In this document: positions 26,861 to 36,233 of the stretch, in pieces
How positions within the stretch are numbered: position 1 is the first letter of the stretch
How the letters are laid out: each line of letters starts with the position of its first letter
From: Prevotella sp.
GTDB taxonomy: Bacteria; Bacteroidota; Bacteroidia; Bacteroidales; Bacteroidaceae
Direction of reading: 5' to 3'
NCBI GenBank assembly: GCA_017460515.1
Contig: JAFUAY010000040.1
Span: 1 to 64,000 of the forward strand
Length of the DNA stretch: 64,000 bases
Made by a program: the position numbers and the translations under genes
The notes under the pieces: model-generated
Told to the model about the DNA's origin: nothing
Database searches by the model: none
The model's input: only the letters and a program-made list of their open reading frames with translations

Positions 26861-29800
26861 ATGAATATCAGAAAATCATTACTAACAGCACTGTTGTGCG
26901 TAGCCACCCAGCTAGCAATGGCCCAGGGTGTGCGCATATCAGGTACGCTGAGCGACAACGAAGGCCCCGTGATGATGGGTAACGTTGTGGAGGTTGATGC
27001 CAACAACCGTATTGTCTCGGCAGCGCAGACCGACTTCAATGGTAACTTCTCCATGCAGGTGAAGAGTACGAAGAACAAACTGAGGTTCTCGTATGTAGGC
27101 GACAAGACCAAGACAATTGCTATTGGAACACAGACCACGTTCAAGGTGAAACTGGAGCCACAGAGCACCCAGTTGAAAGAGGTGAAGGTCGTAGGCCGTC
27201 GCCAGAACTCCGGTGGTCTGTCGATTGCCAAGAAGGAGATGACCGTATCGTCACAGACCATGAACATGGAGTCTGTGGAAGGTCTTGCCTTCACTTCAGC
27301 CGACGAAGCCCTGCAGGGTGAGATTGCCGGTCTGGATATCGTGTCAAACTCTGGTAACCTGGGTGCAGGCTCACAGATGCGTCTGCGTGGTGTGACCACC
27401 CTGAGTGCCAACGCCAACCCGCTGATCGTGGTTGACGATAAGATCTTCGACAACCCTGACGAGGACTTCGACTACGCCAATGCTGACGAGGAACAGTACT
27501 CTTCACTGCTCTCTGTCAACGTGGAGGATATCGCGAAGATTGAAGTACTGAAGGACGCTGCTGCTACAGCCGTCTGGGGTTCGAAAGGTTCTAACGGTGT
27601 CATCCTGATCACCACCAAGCGTGGTAGCCGTGGTAAACCCCGTATCAACTTCTCGTATAAGTTTACCGGCACCTGGCAGCCCGATGGCTACAGCCTGCTG
27701 AACGGTGACGACTACACCATGCTGCTGAAGGACGAGTTCTATCGTGAGAAGCAGCTCTCTACTTCAACCACCAATATCCGTGAGTTGAACTACGACGAGA
27801 CCTGGGGTGAGTATCATAACTGGAACGACAACACCGACTGGGTAAAGGAAGTGAAGCAGTTCGGTGCCATGCACGAGTTCAACGTCAACCTGACGGGTGG
27901 TGGTCAGAAGGCTACCTTCCGTATCTCTGCCGGTTACAAGCACCAGACGGGTTCTATCATCAAGCAGAAGTTCCAGCAGTTCACCACACGTATGGCCCTC
28001 GACTATAACGTGTCTGACCGCATCCGCTTCATGACCAACTTCGCCCTGACCTATACCGATAATGACAAGAACTATAAGGACCTGCTCTCTATTGCACAGA
28101 ACATGGCACCTAACATGACTGTCTATCGTGAGAAGGACGGCGTGGATACCGATGAGTACTATCTGATGAATCCTTATCAGAACGGAAAGACTCCTTACAG
28201 TACCGACGGTGCCTACTCCAGCTATGAGATGCGTAACATCCAGGCGCTGGGTAACCCTGTGGCCATTGCCAATATGGCATGGGTGAAGGACCGCACCTAT
28301 CGTCTGACCCCGGACTTCACCATCAAGTATGAGATTCTGGGTACTGAGGCTGAGAAGAGCCGACTGACCTTCAACGGACGCGTCGACTTCGATATCTTTG
28401 CTGAGAGTAAGCCCTCGTTCTATCCTGCAGCCCTGCTGTCATCAGTGAACGCATGGACAGACGGTGACTATAACAAGAGCACCAACTACGAGTATAACCG
28501 CATGAAGATAGGCGGACGTGCTGAGTTCATCTTCACACCTTATTTCAAGAATGAGGACTGGAAGGCACAGGTACTGGCCCGCTATGAGATGAGCACACAG
28601 AACTCTACCACCCAGACGGTGACCATGAGCCACGAGCCCAACGGAATCACCTCGCCTACGGTAGATGCCTATATCTCAACGGCTCCCTCCAGCGGCAACT
28701 CACGCTCTAACTCACAGAACCTGCTGTTCAATAGCCACCTGTCTTACCTGGATGGCCGTTACAGCATCGGTATCTCTGTACGTGCTGACGGTAACTCCCG
28801 CTTCGGACCTAAGCACAAGTGGTCATACTATCCTGGCGTTTCTGCCCGTTACAACATCAATGAGGAACCGTTCATGCAGTGGAGCAAGAAGGTCATCTCG
28901 ATGCTCGGTCTGCGTGCCTCTTGGGGTATCACGGGTAAGGACCCCGATAAGGACTACCTCTTCTTTAATACCTATAACACCTCTGCCGGTAAGTACGGTA
29001 AGGGCAACGATACCACTCCTTATGCTACGCTGGACGGCTTGAAGATTGACGACCTGCGTCCTGAGAAGACCATCGGTTACAACTTAGGTTTCAACCTGGG
29101 CCTTCTGAATGACCGCTTCGAGATTGACTTCGACTTCTATCACAAGAATACCACCGACATGATGCAGGCCTTAAGCATTCCTACCGTAGCCGGCTACTCA
29201 TCACTGGCACTTGCCAATGTGGGCCGCATGGTGAACAATGGTTGGGAAATGAACTTCAAGGCTAACAAGTTCATCAAGATTGGCAAGTTCTCGGCAGACT
29301 TCAGTTTCAACATCGCCCAGAACGAGAACCTCTTGAAGGAGATGGACGAGAGTGTGCTGAACGCCATCAATGGTAATACTTGGGATCACACCGTTCGCGG
29401 TAACTTCACCAGCAGCAATACCTCACAACAGCAGGGATATCCCATCCGCGTTCAGTTGAACAACGCACTGGGATCTATCTATGGCTTCCGCTACAAGGGC
29501 GTCTACCAGTATGGCTACGACTATCTGGAGAACTACCGCAAGGAGCATAACCTCACTGATGCTCAGTATGAGTCTTGGCTGAACGAGTTCCTCGCCAGCG
29601 GCAAGACAGCTCCTGTGGCTACCGATGCCAACGGCAAGGTCATCATGACCAGCAACGGCTCGCCCAAGCGTCAGGTCTATGTCTATAACGACGACTACAA
29701 GCCCCGCTACAGCTTCCAGGGTGGTGATGCCATCTACGAAGATATCAACCATGATGGTAAGATCGATGCTCTCGATATCGTCTACCTGGGCAACTCGCTG

Positions 29801-30301
29801 CCAAAGGTAAACGGTGGTTTCAACCTCACTCTGAAGTATGGTAACTGGAAGGTCAGTGGACGTTTCAACTATCGTTTCGGCAACAAGATTATCAATCTGG
29901 CCCGTATGAACCTGGAGTCCATGTCTGGCACCTACAACCAGAGCACCACGGTGAACTACCGCTGGCGTAAGGACGGCGACGTGACGCCGATGCCTCGTGC
30001 CGTGTTCCAGCGTGATGCCAACTCGCCTTACAACTACCAGGCTTCCGACCGTTATGTAGAGGATGGCGGCTTCGTTCGCTTCCAGAACTTGCAGGTGTCA
30101 TACACCTTCCCCAAGAAGATGATCAAGAGCTGGGGACTGAACAACCTGCAGGCTTATGCCTCTATGAACAACCTCTATGTGTGGACAAGGTATAGCGGCA
30201 TTGACCCTGAGGTGTCGGCCAGCGGATACTATCCTGCTCGTGACCAGTCGAAGACTCCGCGTTCAAAGCAGTTCACTTTCACACTGAACGTTGGATTCTA
30301 A
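26861..30301 (+). CDS. SusC/RagA-family TonB-linked outer membrane transporter (first pair)
   Basis: A 1146-residue TonB-dependent channel that imports oligosaccharides or peptides with its SusD partner. Signal peptide about 1-22; carboxypeptidase-regulatory-like domain about 24-110; plug domain with ANPLIVVDDKIFDN (about 187) and AAATAVWGSKGSNGVILIT (about 230-250), the SusC hallmark; then a 22-strand-type barrel ending in an aromatic, FTFTLNVGF. The preceding FAS1 gene ends 39 bp upstream and susD begins about 35 bp downstream. Substrate cannot be deduced from this gene alone. Confidence 0.96.
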   Translation: MNIRKSLLTALLCVATQLAMAQGVRISGTLSDNEGPVMMGNVVEVDANNRIVSAAQTDFNGNFSMQVKSTKNKLRFSYVGDKTKTIAIGTQTTFKVKLEPQSTQLKEVKVVGRRQNSGGLSIAKKEMTVSSQTMNMESVEGLAFTSADEALQGEIAGLDIVSNSGNLGAGSQMRLRGVTTLSANANPLIVVDDKIFDNPDEDFDYANADEEQYSSLLSVNVEDIAKIEVLKDAAATAVWGSKGSNGVILITTKRGSRGKPRINFSYKFTGTWQPDGYSLLNGDDYTMLLKDEFYREKQLSTSTTNIRELNYDETWGEYHNWNDNTDWVKEVKQFGAMHEFNVNLTGGGQKATFRISAGYKHQTGSIIKQKFQQFTTRMALDYNVSDRIRFMTNFALTYTDNDKNYKDLLSIAQNMAPNMTVYREKDGVDTDEYYLMNPYQNGKTPYSTDGAYSSYEMRNIQALGNPVAIANMAWVKDRTYRLTPDFTIKYEILGTEAEKSRLTFNGRVDFDIFAESKPSFYPAALLSSVNAWTDGDYNKSTNYEYNRMKIGGRAEFIFTPYFKNEDWKAQVLARYEMSTQNSTTQTVTMSHEPNGITSPTVDAYISTAPSSGNSRSNSQNLLFNSHLSYLDGRYSIGISVRADGNSRFGPKHKWSYYPGVSARYNINEEPFMQWSKKVISMLGLRASWGITGKDPDKDYLFFNTYNTSAGKYGKGNDTTPYATLDGLKIDDLRPEKTIGYNLGFNLGLLNDRFEIDFDFYHKNTTDMMQALSIPTVAGYSSLALANVGRMVNNGWEMNFKANKFIKIGKFSADFSFNIAQNENLLKEMDESVLNAINGNTWDHTVRGNFTSSNTSQQQGYPIRVQLNNALGSIYGFRYKGVYQYGYDYLENYRKEHNLTDAQYESWLNEFLASGKTAPVATDANGKVIMTSNGSPKRQVYVYNDDYKPRYSFQGGDAIYEDINHDGKIDALDIVYLGNSLPKVNGGFNLTLKYGNWKVSGRFNYRFGNKIINLARMNLESMSGTYNQSTTVNYRWRKDGDVTPMPRAVFQRDANSPYNYQASDRYVEDGGFVRFQNLQVSYTFPKKMIKSWGLNNLQAYASMNNLYVWTRYSGIDPEVSASGYYPARDQSKTPRSKQFTFTLNVGF

Positions 30302-30335
30302 TCAATTGAGTATTGATCATTGAAAATTGAAGATT

Positions 30336-32120
30336 ATGATTACCAAGCTTTATAATATAATATGTGCAGGATGTGTGGCAGTAGCGTTTAGCTCTTGCAT
30401 GGATACCATCATCCTTCCTGATGACAAGACCGTCGATGAAGACTTCTGGAAGTCAAAGTCGGACGTGGCTCTGATGGTCAATGGTGCCTACGCTGCCATG
30501 AGCACCGAAGACGTGATCAGTCGTCTGATCGTATGGGGCGACTTCCGTTCTGACGAGTATGTACAGAGCGATGAGTCAACTGCCAACAGTGACGCTACGG
30601 CTACGGCACTCTCCGAGATTGCCCTTGCCAATATTCAGGTGACCAACAAGTTTGCCACCTGGTCAGCATTCTATACCGTCATCAACCGTTGTAACATTGT
30701 GTTGGAGAAGGCTGCCGAGATGTATACGAATGGTGTCGACCCCAACTATACTGAAGGTGACTATCTGGCCGACCGTTCACAGATGCTGGCACTCCGCTCG
30801 CTTTGCTACTTCTATCTGGTACGTGCGTTCCGTGATGTACCCTATATCGATGTGGCCTACATGAACAGTAGTCAGGACCGCGACTTCGTACAGCTGTCGC
30901 CTGCCGAAGTGCTGCAGCGTTGTATCGAGAGCCTGCAGGAGGCTGCTCCCAATGCGCTCTCTTCACGCAGCTATCAGGTGGGCATGTGGCGCCGCGTGGG
31001 TTGGATGACTCAGGATGCCATCTATTCACTGCTGGCCGATATCTATCTGTGGCGTGCTTCAGTGATGCACAACCCTGCTGACTACCAGCAGTGTGTCAAC
31101 TACTGTAATCTGGTGATTCAGTCAAAGAAGGAACAGCACGTGCTGAAGCGTACCGAGGCCGTTGCTCCCGACTATCCGCTGGCTGAGTGGAAAGAAATGT
31201 ATGGTGACCTGTTCGTGACTCAGAATGCTGAGGAAAGTATCTACGAGATACAGAACACCAACAATACCGCAGTGCTTACATATCTGTACAAGTATACGGG
31301 TAAGGATGCAGCCCAGGCAGGCTACATGGCTGCCACAGGTATCTTCAATGCTGTAGCCGCTAATCCCAATACCAAGGGTATGCAGGTGTTCCCCACGAAT
31401 GATATCCGCTATGCAGCATCCCTCTTTAGCAATACTGGTGTAGAGACCTTCGCTGTGAGAAAGATGATCTCACAGAACGTGCTGACGCAGAATAAGCAGG
31501 AGTCGCGTGCCACAGCCGGTCGCTCTGCTTCAGGCTTCAACCAGAACTGGATTGTCTATCGTCTGACGGATGTGATACTGATGAAGGCAGAGGCACTCGT
31601 GCAGCAGGTAGACACTGCTACCTTCGGACTCCCTGAGGATGAAAAGAAGGTGAAGGACTCTATTGCTACTGCCCGTTTGAAGGAAGCCTTCGATCTCGTG
31701 GCTGTGGTGAGCAAGCGTGCAACCACCGACGATCAGGTACTCGACTGGAGTAAGTTGAAGTCTACCAACCATGATGGTAGGGACGGAATGGAACTGCTGG
31801 TCATGGAAGAGCGTCTGCGTGAGCTCTGCTTCGAAGGCAAACGCTGGTTCGACCTGCTCCGCTACAACTACCGCCATATTGAGGGCGTGAACTATAATGC
31901 TATTCTGGGTAATATCGGTGAGGCTGCACTGCCTGCCAACTATGAGCCAATGCTCTCGCTGATGGTGAGAGGACGTGGCACAAGTGGTGACGGTGTGAAG
32001 GCAAAGATGACCAACGAGGCTTATCTCTACATGCCTATTCCTAATGCCGACGTTATTCTCGCACCTGGACTGAAACAGAATCCTGTTTACTCCAGCTCCA
32101 GTGAATATGAAAGAAATTAA
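30336..32120 (+). CDS. SusD/RagB-family substrate-binding lipoprotein (first pair)
   Basis: SusD-like lipoproteins form the lid of the SusC channel at the cell surface. The ATG at 30336 is chosen over a TTG three codons earlier. Lipobox AVAFSSC with Cys21; TPR-like helices follow; the family C-terminal signature EERLRELCFEGKRWFDLLRY lies near residue 490. About 594 residues, normal for the family. It follows susC, with an AATTGA-rich spacer immediately before the start, and is followed 18 bp later by a FAS1 gene with a good AAGGAGG ribosome site. Confidence 0.95.
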   Translation: MITKLYNIICAGCVAVAFSSCMDTIILPDDKTVDEDFWKSKSDVALMVNGAYAAMSTEDVISRLIVWGDFRSDEYVQSDESTANSDATATALSEIALANIQVTNKFATWSAFYTVINRCNIVLEKAAEMYTNGVDPNYTEGDYLADRSQMLALRSLCYFYLVRAFRDVPYIDVAYMNSSQDRDFVQLSPAEVLQRCIESLQEAAPNALSSRSYQVGMWRRVGWMTQDAIYSLLADIYLWRASVMHNPADYQQCVNYCNLVIQSKKEQHVLKRTEAVAPDYPLAEWKEMYGDLFVTQNAEESIYEIQNTNNTAVLTYLYKYTGKDAAQAGYMAATGIFNAVAANPNTKGMQVFPTNDIRYAASLFSNTGVETFAVRKMISQNVLTQNKQESRATAGRSASGFNQNWIVYRLTDVILMKAEALVQQVDTATFGLPEDEKKVKDSIATARLKEAFDLVAVVSKRATTDDQVLDWSKLKSTNHDGRDGMELLVMEERLRELCFEGKRWFDLLRYNYRHIEGVNYNAILGNIGEAALPANYEPMLSLMVRGRGTSGDGVKAKMTNEAYLYMPIPNADVILAPGLKQNPVYSSSSEYERN

Positions 32121-32138
32121 AGGAAGGAGGAACCATAT

Positions 32139-34388
32139 ATGAAGACAACAACAAGAAAAATATTCGGTGTACTGGCTATGGGAATGGCTTTTGCCGGCAT
32201 GACCATGCTGAGCAGCTGTAACCCCGAACCAGACGAATCAGATATGTTCACCGCAACGGGCGAGACGGCTGCCGACTATATTCAGCGCAAGCCCAATCTC
32301 TCCTCATTCAGCGCCATCCTGACCCGTGCAGGTCTTATCCGTACGCTTTCTGCCTACGGTGAGTTCACCTGTTTCGTTCCTACGAACGAGGCTATCGCGC
32401 TCTATATCGACAGCCTCTGGCGTGATACCGTAGCTGTTGATGCCAAGGGCGAGAGAGACCATAACGGTCTGACCGCTAACTCACTGGAGGGACTTCTGGA
32501 TACAAACAACCCCAAGAGTGACAGTATCTGTAAGGATTTTGCCCGTTTCCACCTTACTGATGGTGTACATAATACCATCGAGATGGCACAGAATGCCACC
32601 TTCCGCACCATGCAGGGACGTAGCGTCTCTACGGATAATAAAGGTAAGAACGGACGCGTGAGAATCGAGGCTGGCTCAGAGATTATCGAGGGCGACTCTA
32701 TCGTGACCAACGGTATCGTACACGTGCTGGACCGCATCATTCCTCGCAGCTCACGTGCTCTGAAGGATGAGTTCGACCGTTATCGTACTGACTACAGCAT
32801 CTTTATCGATGCCCTGAAGCTGACAGGCCTGGCCGACTCGCTCCGTGCCACCAGAAAGGATAAGACCTACGAGCTGGCTGACTATAGCGATACCAACGGT
32901 ACGCTGCTGTATTATCCTACCGAGTGCTTGCTGGGCTTCACCATCTTCGCCGAGCCTGATGAGATTCTGAAGCAGGAACTGGCCAAGGGTGGCTATTCAC
33001 AGGACTTGGAAGGCTTGAAGGCATACGCCAACGATCTGTATAAGAATGCCCGTGACTGGTATGACTACCTGGAGGAGCACGATATCACCGTCAGTACTGG
33101 CACCGACTATACGAATCGCTTCAATGCGCTGAACATGTTTGTGGCCTATCACATCCTAAAGGCAGGTATGCCTGAGAACCAGCTGGTGTATGAGAAGAAC
33201 GCTTCGAACACCACAACCTGGAACTACGTCAACGGTGGTGAGCCCTACGACTATTACGAGACCATGCTGCCCCACACGCTGATGAAGATCTGGCAGCCCA
33301 CACAGACAGCAAACACAGGCAACCGCTTGTTTATCAACCGCTATCGCGCTTACAACACCCTGACTGATATCCTGCCTCACTACACTACTGTTGATGAGAC
33401 AACGGGTGACGTGAAGATTGAGAATCGTCTGGGCTACGGCTCTGATGGCATGCACCCTGTGAAAAATGAAGGTGTTGAGGTGCTTCGTACATCGAGAGGT
33501 AGGCCTTACGCTACCAACCTGCACGCACTGAATGGTTATATCCACGCCATCGACAAAGTGCTCGTTTATGATCGTGATGTTCCAACGGGTGTGCTCCACG
33601 AGCGTATGCGTTTCGATGCCACCACGTTCCTGCCTGAGTTCATCAACAACAACATCCGTATGATGACTATGTCGGAGTGTAACAAGCTCAGCCCTGGCGG
33701 TAACGGTGCCCGTGTGGCTTTCCCGCTCGACTATTTCGACAATGTAATCAGCTATACCGATGGCAATAAGATCCGTTATAACGTCAAGGGCGCTTACAAC
33801 GCTTGGCAGGCAGACGCCTTCCAGGGATGGGGTAAGTACGACTTGGCAATGCGTATGCCACCGCTCCCAACAGGAACCTACGAGTTCCGCCTCTATTACG
33901 CTCCTATGGATCATGGCGGCATGATGCAGTTCTACATGGCTGAGGTCGACAAGTATAATGGCGAGAAGCCTACACTTTCGAAAATGATGGCCCTCGATAT
34001 TCCTCTTGATGTACGTATCCTGAAAGATGATCCACGTATTGGTTGGACCGACTATATGGAAGAGGAAGACTTCGGTGTGGGTACCGATGTGGCTCTCCAC
34101 AACCGTGGTTACATGCGTGGTCCGTTCGCTTTCAAGGATCACCCCGAATATACGACTGACGGTGTGACTGGTATCTGGTCGACGAACTTCAACATGCGTC
34201 GTGGTACCCGTAACACAGGCTTGCGCCGCGTGCTGGGGCGTATGACCATCAAGCAGGGCATGGAATACTGGTTCCGCTACAAGAGTGTGCTGAACGATGA
34301 TGCCGACCTGAAGTGGCAGCTCGACTTTGTGGAGTTCGTACCTACCGATGTGGTTGACAACGACCAGTATTCTGAAGACTGGTACTAA
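32139..34388 (+). CDS. FAS1 lipoprotein with C-terminal beta-sandwich domain
   Basis: A 749-residue lipoprotein, lipobox MTMLSSC with Cys27. Two FAS1-like modules are seen: one from about 45 to 205 with FTCFVPTNEAIALYI (about 76) and GIVHVLDRII (about 190), and one from about 210 to 475 with FTIFAEPDEILKQEL and NGYIHAIDKVLVYD. Residues about 500-749 are a separate beta-rich domain (PTGTYEFRLYYAPMDHG near 590) of a carbohydrate-binding look. An AAGGAGG ribosome site precedes the ATG. It is the fourth gene of the locus. A surface glycan-binding role is inferred from position and the final domain. Confidence 0.86.
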   Translation: MKTTTRKIFGVLAMGMAFAGMTMLSSCNPEPDESDMFTATGETAADYIQRKPNLSSFSAILTRAGLIRTLSAYGEFTCFVPTNEAIALYIDSLWRDTVAVDAKGERDHNGLTANSLEGLLDTNNPKSDSICKDFARFHLTDGVHNTIEMAQNATFRTMQGRSVSTDNKGKNGRVRIEAGSEIIEGDSIVTNGIVHVLDRIIPRSSRALKDEFDRYRTDYSIFIDALKLTGLADSLRATRKDKTYELADYSDTNGTLLYYPTECLLGFTIFAEPDEILKQELAKGGYSQDLEGLKAYANDLYKNARDWYDYLEEHDITVSTGTDYTNRFNALNMFVAYHILKAGMPENQLVYEKNASNTTTWNYVNGGEPYDYYETMLPHTLMKIWQPTQTANTGNRLFINRYRAYNTLTDILPHYTTVDETTGDVKIENRLGYGSDGMHPVKNEGVEVLRTSRGRPYATNLHALNGYIHAIDKVLVYDRDVPTGVLHERMRFDATTFLPEFINNNIRMMTMSECNKLSPGGNGARVAFPLDYFDNVISYTDGNKIRYNVKGAYNAWQADAFQGWGKYDLAMRMPPLPTGTYEFRLYYAPMDHGGMMQFYMAEVDKYNGEKPTLSKMMALDIPLDVRILKDDPRIGWTDYMEEEDFGVGTDVALHNRGYMRGPFAFKDHPEYTTDGVTGIWSTNFNMRRGTRNTGLRRVLGRMTIKQGMEYWFRYKSVLNDDADLKWQLDFVEFVPTDVVDNDQYSEDWY

Positions 34389-34427
34389 ATCAATTGGGAA
34401 TGGATAATTGATAATTGAAAATTGATT

Positions 34428-36233
34428 ATGAAGACAAATAAATATATAGGAATGATGATGATGGCAGCCACGATGCTGACTGCCGCATCTTGCTCCGACT
34501 TTGATGACTACAACGAGGTGCCGTCAGCATCATCGCAGGCAGGCGACAACCTCTCGTTGTGGGAGAATATCAGTCGGAATGCAGAACTGTCAGACTTCCG
34601 TGCACTCGTTGAGCGTACGGGCTTCCACAAGAATCTGCAACAAGACCGTTCGTACACCGTCTGGGCTCCGCAGAATGGCTTTACCGGCCTGGCCGACTAT
34701 CAGGCCATGAGTGACTCGCTGTTGCTGGAGCACTTTGTGAAAAACCATATTGCTGAGTATAAGTTCATGGCATCGGGTAAGGTTGACAACCAGCGCATCC
34801 ACATGCTGAACAATAAGTCGCTCGTCTTCAATGGCGACGGTAACTATCAGTTCAGTGGCGTGGATGTGGCGAAGGCCAATGTGCCCAGTCTGAATGGTGT
34901 GATGCACGTGTTGAGCAACTCCATACAGTTCTATCCGAACCTGTATGAGTATATCAAGATGGCAGACACCATTGGCATGCTACGCAATCAGATCATGAAA
35001 TATGAAGTGACAGCGCTCGACTATGACAAGAGTGAGAAGGGGCCTATCGTCAATGGTGTTCAGACCTATATCGACTCAGTGATGGTGACAAGCAACTCCA
35101 TCTTGAAATCAGGCTTACGTGCTTACATTGATAGAGAGGATAGTGCCTACACCATGATCATGCCTACCAATGCTGCTTTCACTGACTATATCAGTAGGGT
35201 GGCAAAACTTTACAACTATATAGCAGAGGTGAAGTGTCATGATGTGGCCAAGTATGAGAAGCCTGCTGATACGAAGGAAAAGTCGGCTACGGTCGCTGGT
35301 TCACTGAGCGAGCTGCGCGACTCTATCGCCCGCAAGTCGCTCATCACCAATCTGGTCTACTCTCACACCTTTGATTATAATAAGGGCATGAAGGACGATA
35401 CTGCCCTTGATACCATATTCAGCACAGGCTATCATTTCCTGTCGAATGGTGATGAGATCGTTCGTGATCATACTATCATCGGTCCTGTAGAGATGAGTAA
35501 CGGCTTCGCCCGCATCGTGGATACACTGGCATTCCATCCTTGGGAAACCTATAACCCACAGATTAACTCACGCAACCTGCTGAGAGCTTTCAACAATACG
35601 AAGGCGAACGCCCGTAGTGAGGCTGTCCCCATGAAGGTGAGAACTCCTGGTTGGAGCCTTTTTGACCCAGAGTATGGCATTGACGAGTTCACTTACCAGT
35701 TGGTAGAGCCTCAGATCGTGGATAAGTCAAAGCCTGAGATGTTCTATTCACTGCCCGACGTACTGTCTGGAAAATATAGAATCTATTGTGTCTTCCTGCC
35801 TGCATGGACGGGTAATACGGGTGCCAACCTGCCTACAGCCATGAACTTCCAGCTGCGCTATTGCGACGAGAAGGGCAAGCTGCAGACCTATAATTTCTGT
35901 GCCAACCCTGACGATGCCAATCATAAGGCGCAGGAAGGTGGAACTTGGCAGGACAATCCTAAGACACTCAATATGGCGACAGCCTTCCAGAACGATACGA
36001 ACCTGGTGAACAAGGCTGACACTATCTATCTGGGTGAGTTTGAGTTTAAGATCTGCTACAAGGATTTGGAGAACAATGTTGCTCCGAGCATCTATGTCAG
36101 CTCACCGCTGAGCGTGTTCAACAAGACACAGATGGCCAACTACTCTCGTGAGTTCCGCTTCTGGGCCTTTATCGCACGTCCTGTAGACTATGATGATTAC
36201 CTGAAATCAAAAAAATCGAACGACAATGAATAG
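34428..36233 (+). CDS. FAS1 lipoprotein, shorter paralogue of the preceding gene
   Basis: About 601 residues from the ATG at 34428; a TTG two codons earlier is less likely. Lipobox MLTAASC with Cys22. Two FAS1-like modules: SYTVWAPQNGFTGL (about 72) with GVMHVLSNSIQFYP (about 158), and TMIMPTNAAFTDYI (about 243). A C-terminal beta-sandwich (about 435-600, SGKYRIYCVFLPAW) matches the layout of the preceding lipoprotein, so the two look like diverged duplicates. An AATTGA-rich spacer precedes the start. The end overlaps the start of the second susC by 8 bp, which suggests translational coupling. Confidence 0.85.
   Translation: MKTNKYIGMMMMAATMLTAASCSDFDDYNEVPSASSQAGDNLSLWENISRNAELSDFRALVERTGFHKNLQQDRSYTVWAPQNGFTGLADYQAMSDSLLLEHFVKNHIAEYKFMASGKVDNQRIHMLNNKSLVFNGDGNYQFSGVDVAKANVPSLNGVMHVLSNSIQFYPNLYEYIKMADTIGMLRNQIMKYEVTALDYDKSEKGPIVNGVQTYIDSVMVTSNSILKSGLRAYIDREDSAYTMIMPTNAAFTDYISRVAKLYNYIAEVKCHDVAKYEKPADTKEKSATVAGSLSELRDSIARKSLITNLVYSHTFDYNKGMKDDTALDTIFSTGYHFLSNGDEIVRDHTIIGPVEMSNGFARIVDTLAFHPWETYNPQINSRNLLRAFNNTKANARSEAVPMKVRTPGWSLFDPEYGIDEFTYQLVEPQIVDKSKPEMFYSLPDVLSGKYRIYCVFLPAWTGNTGANLPTAMNFQLRYCDEKGKLQTYNFCANPDDANHKAQEGGTWQDNPKTLNMATAFQNDTNLVNKADTIYLGEFEFKICYKDLENNVAPSIYVSSPLSVFNKTQMANYSREFRFWAFIARPVDYDDYLKSKKSNDNE

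Noticed and set aside
33156-34142. Minus-strand open frame inside a FAS1 gene
   Set aside because: Low-complexity His/Val/Ile-rich translation typical of antisense frames in this codon usage; no promoter or motif.
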